NCBI RefSeq assembly: GCF_017377575.1
Contig: NZ_JAFREM010000013.1
Span: 112,151 to 176,150, forward strand
Origin: Candidatus Enterococcus moelleringii
GTDB taxonomy: Bacteria > Bacillota > Bacilli > Lactobacillales > Enterococcaceae
Reading direction: 5' to 3'
DNA length: 64,000 bases
Shown here: one piece after another, positions 59,066 to 64,000 of the stretch
Layout: every line of letters begins with the position of its first letter
Numbering within the stretch: the first letter of the stretch is position 1
Made by a program: the position numbers and the translations under genes
The notes under the pieces: model-generated
Seen by the model: the letters and a program-made list of their open reading frames with translations, nothing else
What the model was told of the DNA's origin: nothing
Databases searched by the model: none

Positions 59066-59941
59066 ATGGTAAATCGAATTGTAAAAAATGTTCAACTGAA
59101 CAACGGAATTGAAATGCCTATGGAAGGTTTTGGGGTTTTTCAGGTAACAGACTTAGCTCAATGTGAAGAGGTGGTCTCAAAAGCTATAGCAGCAGGCTAT
59201 CGTCTTTTCGATACTGCCAGCGTCTACCAAAACGAGGCTGCTTTGGGTAATGCTATTCGCAAAAGTGGAGTTGCCCGTGAAGAGTTTTTTATTACAACAA
59301 AAGCCTATATTCAGGAAATGGGGTACGAAAACACCCTGAAAGCCTTCCAGCAATCGATTCAAAAGTTAGGACTGGATTATCTAGACTTGTATTTGATTCA
59401 TCAACCATTCGGAGATTATTACGGCGCTTGGAAAGCAATGGAGGAACTATATAGAGCCGGAAAAATTCGTGCTATCGGAGTTAGTAATTTTTACGGAAGC
59501 CGACTGGTGGATTTTTGTCTGCATGTAAATGTTGTTCCAGCAATTAATCAAATTGAATTACACCCATTTTACCAGCGAGCGGACGAGCTGAAGCTTATGG
59601 CCGAATACGGCGTTCAACCACAAGCGTGGTCACCTTTTGCAGAGGGGATGAATGATTTGTTCCATAATCCAACTTTAGAAACTATTGCGAAAAAATACAA
59701 TAAAAGTATTGCCCAAGTTGTGTTGCTTTGGAATATTCAAAGAGGGGTAATTGTCATTCCTAAATCCGTACAAAGTGAAAGAATAGCAGAAAATTTGGAT
59801 ATTTGGGATTTTGAATTAGCCACCAAGGATATGGAAACTATCGCGACCCTTGATACAGGAAAGTGTCTGATGTTTGACCCGTTAGACCCCAGTGAAGTCA
59901 AGAGAGTCATTGATTATGTGAAAAATCCGGTTCTTCGGTAG
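59066..59941 (+). CDS. aldo/keto reductase
   Basis: 291 residues. The catalytic tetrad is visible: Asp in RLFDTASVYQNE, Tyr in VYQNE, Lys in FITTKAYI and His in YLIHQPFGDY. GVSNFYGSR and IPKSVQSERIAENL form the NADPH site. It reduces a sugar or aldehyde. AAGGAG precedes the ATG. Confidence 0.93.
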   Translation: MVNRIVKNVQLNNGIEMPMEGFGVFQVTDLAQCEEVVSKAIAAGYRLFDTASVYQNEAALGNAIRKSGVAREEFFITTKAYIQEMGYENTLKAFQQSIQKLGLDYLDLYLIHQPFGDYYGAWKAMEELYRAGKIRAIGVSNFYGSRLVDFCLHVNVVPAINQIELHPFYQRADELKLMAEYGVQPQAWSPFAEGMNDLFHNPTLETIAKKYNKSIAQVVLLWNIQRGVIVIPKSVQSERIAENLDIWDFELATKDMETIATLDTGKCLMFDPLDPSEVKRVIDYVKNPVLR

Positions 59942-59956
59942 TTTGGTGATTAAAAA

Positions 59957-59983
59957 ACGGCTTCGACAATAGGATCGAAGCCG
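59957..59983. terminator. hairpin after the aldo/keto reductase gene
   Basis: ACGGCTTCGA and TCGAAGCCGT are perfect 10-bp arms around CAATAGGA. The T-run is only on the minus strand. On the plus strand the repeated promoter segment follows at once, as if it had replaced the original tail. Confidence 0.6.
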
Positions 59984-59991
59984 TCGATTAC

Positions 59992-60125
59992 TTTACACAA
60001 ACCAGCAAGGAAATAAAAGAATTATTTTTTTCTGTTGACAAATAACCAAGCAGGGTGCTATGATGTGTCCATAGAGTAATCGATTACTCATATTATTTTT
60101 TAGCTTTTGAGTAATCGTTTACCCA
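59992..60125 (+). promoter_or_regulatory. repeated promoter segment with two LacI operators
   Basis: 59992-60032 is the second copy of the 41-bp repeat at 53168. Promoter TTGACA (60035-60040), 18 bp, TATGAT (60059-60064). Operators: TAGAGTAATCGATTACTCAT from 60072, and TTGAGTAATCGTTTACCCA at 60107-60125, just upstream of the epimerase ribosome site. Control by the LacI protein at 52126 is the simplest reading. Confidence 0.8.
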
Positions 60126-60142
60126 CAAAAGGAGGAACTATT

Positions 60143-60814
60143 ATGAATCATTTAATCTGTCCGTCAATGATGTGTGCCGATTTTGCTAATTTGTCTGAAG
60201 AAGTGGAAAAATTGGATGCTGGGGGAGCCGACATCTTTCATGTCGATATCATGGATGGCAGCTTCGTCCCCAACTTCGGAATGGGACTGCAGGATTTTGA
60301 ACTAATTAGAAACACCACCGATAAATTAGTGGATGTCCATTTGATGATTATGAATCCCATTAAGCACGTGGAGATGTTTGCGGAAAAAGGAGCGGATATC
60401 ATTTATATTCATCCCGAAGCTGATTTGCAGCCGGCGCGAACCATCGACTTAATCCATAGCTTAGGGAAAAAAGCTGGGATTGCCTTGAACCCGGGAACAT
60501 CAGTTGAAAGTGTAATAGAGCTGTTGGAGCTGATTGATTACTTGATGATTATGACGGTGAATCCTGGTTTTGCCGGGCAAGCCTACTTAGAATACACCAA
60601 TCAAAAGATCCGCAAAGTCTGCCAACTGAAAAATAACTATCACTATCAAGTGATGGTGGATGGCGCGATTTCACCACAAAAAATCAGCGAATTAAGTGAG
60701 CTGGGGGTGGAAGGTTTTGTATTAGGAACTTCTGCCTTATTTGGAAAAGAACAAACATACGAAGAAACTATTTTAAAACTAAAAGAGACTAACTTAATGA
60801 AAGCAGGAATTTAA
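60143..60814 (+). CDS. ribulose-/allulose-phosphate 3-epimerase family protein
   Basis: 223 residues from ATG 60143 (AGGAGG upstream; the longer frame runs through the operator). RPE-fold motifs: CPSMMCADFANL, FHVDIMDGSFVPN with metal ligands, VDVHLMI, VNPGFAGQ, VDGAIS. The MMCADF opening and company of RpiB and a hexose-type PTS point to D-allulose 6-phosphate 3-epimerase (AlsE) rather than housekeeping Rpe. Confidence 0.88.
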   Translation: MNHLICPSMMCADFANLSEEVEKLDAGGADIFHVDIMDGSFVPNFGMGLQDFELIRNTTDKLVDVHLMIMNPIKHVEMFAEKGADIIYIHPEADLQPARTIDLIHSLGKKAGIALNPGTSVESVIELLELIDYLMIMTVNPGFAGQAYLEYTNQKIRKVCQLKNNYHYQVMVDGAISPQKISELSELGVEGFVLGTSALFGKEQTYEETILKLKETNLMKAGI

Positions 60815-60816
60815 TC

Positions 60817-61257
60817 ATGAAAATAGCTATCGGAAGCGACCACGTAGGAATCGAAATGAAGCCGCAAATCATTGAATTTTTAACAGAGCTGGGGCACGAA
60901 GTCACCGATTTTGGACCAGACTCTTCAGAACGAACCGATTATCCAATCTACGGCAAAAAAGTTGCCGAAGAAGTGGCGGCTGGAAACTTTGACAAAGGCA
61001 TCTTAATTTGCGGGACTGGCGTAGGCATTTCAATTTCTGCTAATAAGGTCAAAGGTATTCGCGCAATTGTCTGCAGCGAACCTTACTCAGCTAAGCTTTC
61101 AAGAATGCACAACAATACCAATATTTTAGCCTTTGGTTCTCGCGTGATCGGCATCGAGCTGGCGAAAATGATTGTGACGGAATGGCTGACGGCAGAATTT
61201 GAAGGTGGCCGACATGCCAATCGGATCAAGATGATTAGCGAAATCGAAAACAATTAA
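60817..61257 (+). CDS. rpiB: RpiB/LacAB-family sugar-phosphate isomerase
   Basis: 146 residues. MKIAIGSDHVGIEMKP and LICGTGVGISISANK (catalytic Cys and anion hole) are diagnostic of RpiB. It interconverts aldose and ketose phosphates; with the epimerase, allose 6-phosphate to allulose 6-phosphate would fit. It starts 2 bp after the epimerase stop. Confidence 0.92.
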   Translation: MKIAIGSDHVGIEMKPQIIEFLTELGHEVTDFGPDSSERTDYPIYGKKVAEEVAAGNFDKGILICGTGVGISISANKVKGIRAIVCSEPYSAKLSRMHNNTNILAFGSRVIGIELAKMIVTEWLTAEFEGGRHANRIKMISEIENN

Positions 61258-61282
61258 TATAGTAGAGAAAGGATCGATAAAA

Positions 61283-63079
61283 ATGGAAAAAAAGTTGGGT
61301 AAACGCATTTTGTCTTTTGTAGGAAACGAAAATAATATTCAATCCATCACCCATTGTGCCACCAGATTGAGGATGTCCTTCAAGGATCGAACACTGGTAG
61401 ATGAAGAGGCCATCAAACAATTAAACGGCGTATTAGGAACCATGGAAAAGGGTGGGCAATTCCAAATCATCATCGGCCCGGCGGTAAATTCGGTTTATGC
61501 TGAAATGATCGAAGGAACTAAGTTTGAAGGCGAAACCGTTAGCAGTGACTCAAAAGAGAAGAAAAATATCGTGACGGTCTTTTTAGACACGGTGGCTGGG
61601 ATATTCACACCGCTGCTGCCGTTGTTGGCTGGTTCTGGGGTATTAAGAGGAATCGTTTTACTGCTGACGCAACTAGGCTGGTTATCGACCGAAAGCAGTA
61701 CCTACACTATTTTGACCGTTTCCTCGACAGCAGTCTTCTACTTTTTACCACTGTTATTAGCCTTCACCTCGGCGAAAAAATTTGGCGCCAATCAATATAT
61801 CGCGGTAGCCATATTAGGGGCATTGATCATGCCGGATTTCGTCGCCTTAATGGGAGACGGCGGCAATGGTACTATGTCTAGCTTTATTGGTATTCCAGTT
61901 GTTTTAATGGGCTATAGCTCGACAGTTATCCCAGCCATTTTAGCGGTCTGGTGTCAATCAAAGCTGGAGAATCTATTAAGGAAAATTATTCCGGTAAGTC
62001 TGCATTTATTGTTCGTATCATTAATCACCTTACTGGTAATGGTTCCCTTAACCGCAATAGTTTTTGGACCATTCGGCGTTTATGTTGGTCAAGGATTTGC
62101 TGGGCTAGTTAACAGCTTGATGAGCTTCAACGGCTGGATCGCCGGCGCATTCATCGGCGGCATCTGGAATGTCATGGTAATTTTCGGTCTGCAATGGGCG
62201 GTCAATCCGGTAATGATTCAAAATATCAGTATTCTAGGCTATGACCGAATTGTACCATTAAGCAGTGCTGCTAACTTTGGGATGGCCGGGGCCGCATTCG
62301 GTACCTTGCTGAAAACTAAAGACACGAAAATGAAATCCTTCTCACTATCGGCATTGCTTTCGATTTTCTTTGCGGGGATCACTGAGCCTGCTATCTATGG
62401 AATCGCCGTTCGTTACAAACGGCCACTAATTGGTGCGATTATCGGTGGGGCAGTAGGCGGAGCTTTCATGGGTGGTATGAGTGTTAATGCCTATGCGTTT
62501 GTTTTTGGCGGCTTGACTACCATTCCAGCATTTGTTGGTGACACGTTAATCTACTATGTCATCGGCTTGTTCATCTGTTTTACTGTAGGAACAATCGCTA
62601 CCATGATCTTAGGCTTGGATGAAGGGGAAGTGACAGTTGAGAACAGCAATCCAAATGAAAAGTCTGAGATCAAGGTTCCTCTACATGGCCAGTTAATTAA
62701 ACTAGAGGAAGTGAACGACGAAGTTTTCTCAAGCGGTATGATGGGTACTGGCTATGCAGTAAAACCGACAGTCGGCAAGGTTTACGCACCTTTTAATGGC
62801 GTTGTTACCATGATTTTTCCAACGAAGCATGCCATTGGCTTAACCTCAAATGATGGCACTGAGCTATTGATCCATATTGGGGTAAACACAGTGGAATTAA
62901 ATGGGAAATACTTTGAGACCTTTGTCGCTCAGGGGGATAAGATTGAACAAGGGCAGCAGCTGATTGCCTTTGATATCGAAAAAATCGAAGCGGCCGGCTA
63001 TGATGTAACAGTACCAGTGGTCATCACCAACTCGGATGAATTGTCGCAAGAGTCAGCGGTTCTGGAGTTTGGAAATTAA
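61283..63079 (+). CDS. PTS EIIBCA, beta-glucoside family
   Basis: 598 residues with all three domains: EIIB (~1-85, active C25 in SITHCATRLRMSF), EIIC (~100-450, ~10 helices, GITEPAIYGIAVRYK) and EIIA (~470-598, His in LLIHIGVNTVELNGKYF). Domain order BCA is usual for this family. With RPE-like and RpiB genes and a LacI repressor it resembles the D-allose cassette described in Listeria, so allose or a related hexose is a reasonable substrate guess. Confidence 0.93.
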   Translation: MEKKLGKRILSFVGNENNIQSITHCATRLRMSFKDRTLVDEEAIKQLNGVLGTMEKGGQFQIIIGPAVNSVYAEMIEGTKFEGETVSSDSKEKKNIVTVFLDTVAGIFTPLLPLLAGSGVLRGIVLLLTQLGWLSTESSTYTILTVSSTAVFYFLPLLLAFTSAKKFGANQYIAVAILGALIMPDFVALMGDGGNGTMSSFIGIPVVLMGYSSTVIPAILAVWCQSKLENLLRKIIPVSLHLLFVSLITLLVMVPLTAIVFGPFGVYVGQGFAGLVNSLMSFNGWIAGAFIGGIWNVMVIFGLQWAVNPVMIQNISILGYDRIVPLSSAANFGMAGAAFGTLLKTKDTKMKSFSLSALLSIFFAGITEPAIYGIAVRYKRPLIGAIIGGAVGGAFMGGMSVNAYAFVFGGLTTIPAFVGDTLIYYVIGLFICFTVGTIATMILGLDEGEVTVENSNPNEKSEIKVPLHGQLIKLEEVNDEVFSSGMMGTGYAVKPTVGKVYAPFNGVVTMIFPTKHAIGLTSNDGTELLIHIGVNTVELNGKYFETFVAQGDKIEQGQQLIAFDIEKIEAAGYDVTVPVVITNSDELSQESAVLEFGN

Positions 63080-63089
63080 GCTATAAAAA

Positions 63090-63126
63090 GAAGAAGCTTA
63101 TCCAGATATTTTGGATAAGCCTCTTC
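63090..63126. terminator. terminator between convergent PTS and TetR genes
   Basis: GAAGAAGCTTATCC and GGATAAGCCTCTTC form a 14-bp stem with one wobble pair, shared by the convergent units. Confidence 0.75.
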
Positions 63127-63164
63127 TCATTTATCAATGGAAGAACAGCAGCCTCGCACTCGAA

Positions 63165-63818
63165 CTAAGCGTTACAGTAATGATTTAGATTCATAAGAAT
63201 AAAGGCTTTCAGGTTCTCACGAAAATCAATTTCCGGCACTTGAATATTTTCCTTAGCTAGCGCCTCTGAAATCAACGGGTTCCATTTGGAAATACTTTGG
63301 ATTCCCACGGCATGGTAATGAACATTCAGGTAAATATTATGGGCATCCTCGTGAGAAATCCCCAGCTGTGAGCTGAGTCGGCTGCACAGTTCATCGGTTT
63401 TTTCATAATAGCGTTTCTTAAAAGCAGCTAGGCGGTCAACGTTGACATTGGTCTCAATGATGGTATGCAAAATATCACTGTAACGCAGGTAATCTCGGTG
63501 GGCATTGATGATGCCGGCCCACACTTCAGCAACTACCCCAATCGAATACCCATTGTCTTCAGGGAAAGCCGCTTTCAAGGCAGCGTAGTAAGTATCTCTT
63601 TTATCAGCAGACAACTCTAAAAATATGTCCTCTTTAGTTGAAATGTATTGATACAAATTCGCTCTAGTCAAATTTAGTTTTTTGGCAATGGTAGTGAGGG
63701 TAATATCATGATAAGGCATCTGGGAAAACAATTCGTCCACCGCTTGCTTAATATCCATCATCCGCTGTTCTTTTTGTTTTTCGCTGCGGGCTCGCTTGAA
63801 TTCTGTCATCTTTTCCAT
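63165..63818 (-). CDS. TetR-family transcriptional repressor
   Basis: 217 residues (ATG 63818, with 63809 as an alternative start). The N-terminal HTH is clear: DITLTTIAKKLNLTRANLYQ, YISTKEDIF. The C-terminal ligand domain is of the TetR_C type with no recognised ligand. It lies divergent from the gene starting at 63976 and likely controls it. Confidence 0.9.
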   Translation of the reverse strand: MEKMTEFKRARSEKQKEQRMMDIKQAVDELFSQMPYHDITLTTIAKKLNLTRANLYQYISTKEDIFLELSADKRDTYYAALKAAFPEDNGYSIGVVAEVWAGIINAHRDYLRYSDILHTIIETNVNVDRLAAFKKRYYEKTDELCSRLSSQLGISHEDAHNIYLNVHYHAVGIQSISKWNPLISEALAKENIQVPEIDFRENLKAFILMNLNHYCNA

Positions 63819-63921
63819 CTTCTTTCTTTCTAAAACCTGGAATTATTTCTCTTACAAGCAGTGTAACATAAAAAAAAGCCCTTGATAAGATTCTTTCTAT
63901 ATGTTAATCTCTTTATAAGTT

Positions 63922-63944
63922 ACACATAGTTAATTAATATGTGT
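63922..63944. promoter_or_regulatory. candidate TetR operator
   Basis: ACACATA-GTTAATTAA-TATGTGT: perfect 7-bp arms with a 9-bp AT-rich centre in the divergent region 63819-63975. Confidence 0.6.
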
Positions 63945-63975
63945 TTAATAAACGGATAGTAAGGAGTTGTAAGAG

Positions 63976-64000
63976 ATGCCAATCATTCGTTTAGAGTCAA
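63976..64000 (+). CDS. start of a gene cut by the window end
   Basis: ATG after AAGGAG encodes MPIIRLES before the sequence ends. Too short to identify. Confidence 0.55.

Overview
The window reads as chromosome of a low-GC Gram-positive bacterium, most likely Enterococcus or a close relative. This rests on strong AGGAGG ribosome sites, GTG/TTG starts, LPxTG pilins with a class C sortase, many PTS operons, BglG/LicT antitermination and catabolite (cre-like) sites. No rRNA, tRNA or CRISPR array was seen.

Layout. 1-2.7 kb: end of a fructose-family PTS operon with a LacD-type aldolase. 3-4.6 kb: rtcB split by an in-frame stop, plus a small unknown gene. 4.8-8.3 kb: a regulator fusing a dead ABC ATPase to a LytTR domain, with its ABC exporter. 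8.6-9.8 kb (minus): a Thg1-like polymerase overlapping a P-loop kinase. 10.0-10.3 kb (minus): a small XRE repressor with paired operators. 10.6-12.2 kb: a tyrosine recombinase gene enclosed by 28-bp inverted repeats, read here as an invertible element. 12.3-27.0 kb: a large pilus operon of three LPxTG proteins, a fused double sortase, a peptidoglycan hydrolase, a signal peptidase, two accessory proteins and an orphan winged-helix regulator. 27.1-34.1 kb: an SPFH protein and an array of small membrane proteins, with decayed copies and an IS66 remnant. 34.2-36.3 kb: LysR and SDR genes. 36.4-51.8 kb: two beta-glucoside PTS operons, each with an RNA antiterminator, three phospho-beta-glucosidases, a sugar kinase and two Gfo/Idh oxidoreductases. 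52.1-63.1 kb: a LacI gene, a galactitol-type PTS operon with DeoR, PfkB and a class II aldolase, an aldo/keto reductase, and an epimerase-RpiB-PTS operon carrying LacI operators. 63.2-64 kb: a TetR gene and the start of a divergent gene.

The most striking system is the pilus switch. An 18-bp exact core (25 of 28 bp overall) occurs in inverted orientation at 10631-10658 and 12186-12213. The enclosed segment encodes its own recombinase. Just inside the left repeat is a good sigma-A promoter (TTGACG, 17 bp, TATACT) on the minus strand, pointing away from the pilus genes. Inversion would place it about 180 nt upstream of the major pilin and reading into it. The sequenced orientation would then be pilus-OFF, with the promoter instead facing the XRE gene. 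The operon also encodes one polypeptide with two complete sortase active sites, and its pilins carry two different sorting signals (LPFTG and LPQTS).

The sugar genes form linked circuits. RNA antiterminators control beta-glucoside uptake and phospho-glucoside cleavage. A LacI operator family links the repressor at 53 kb with the operon at 60 kb, across about 6.8 kb of intervening DNA bounded by a repeated promoter segment. All functions are inferred from sequence alone; no search or folding was run.
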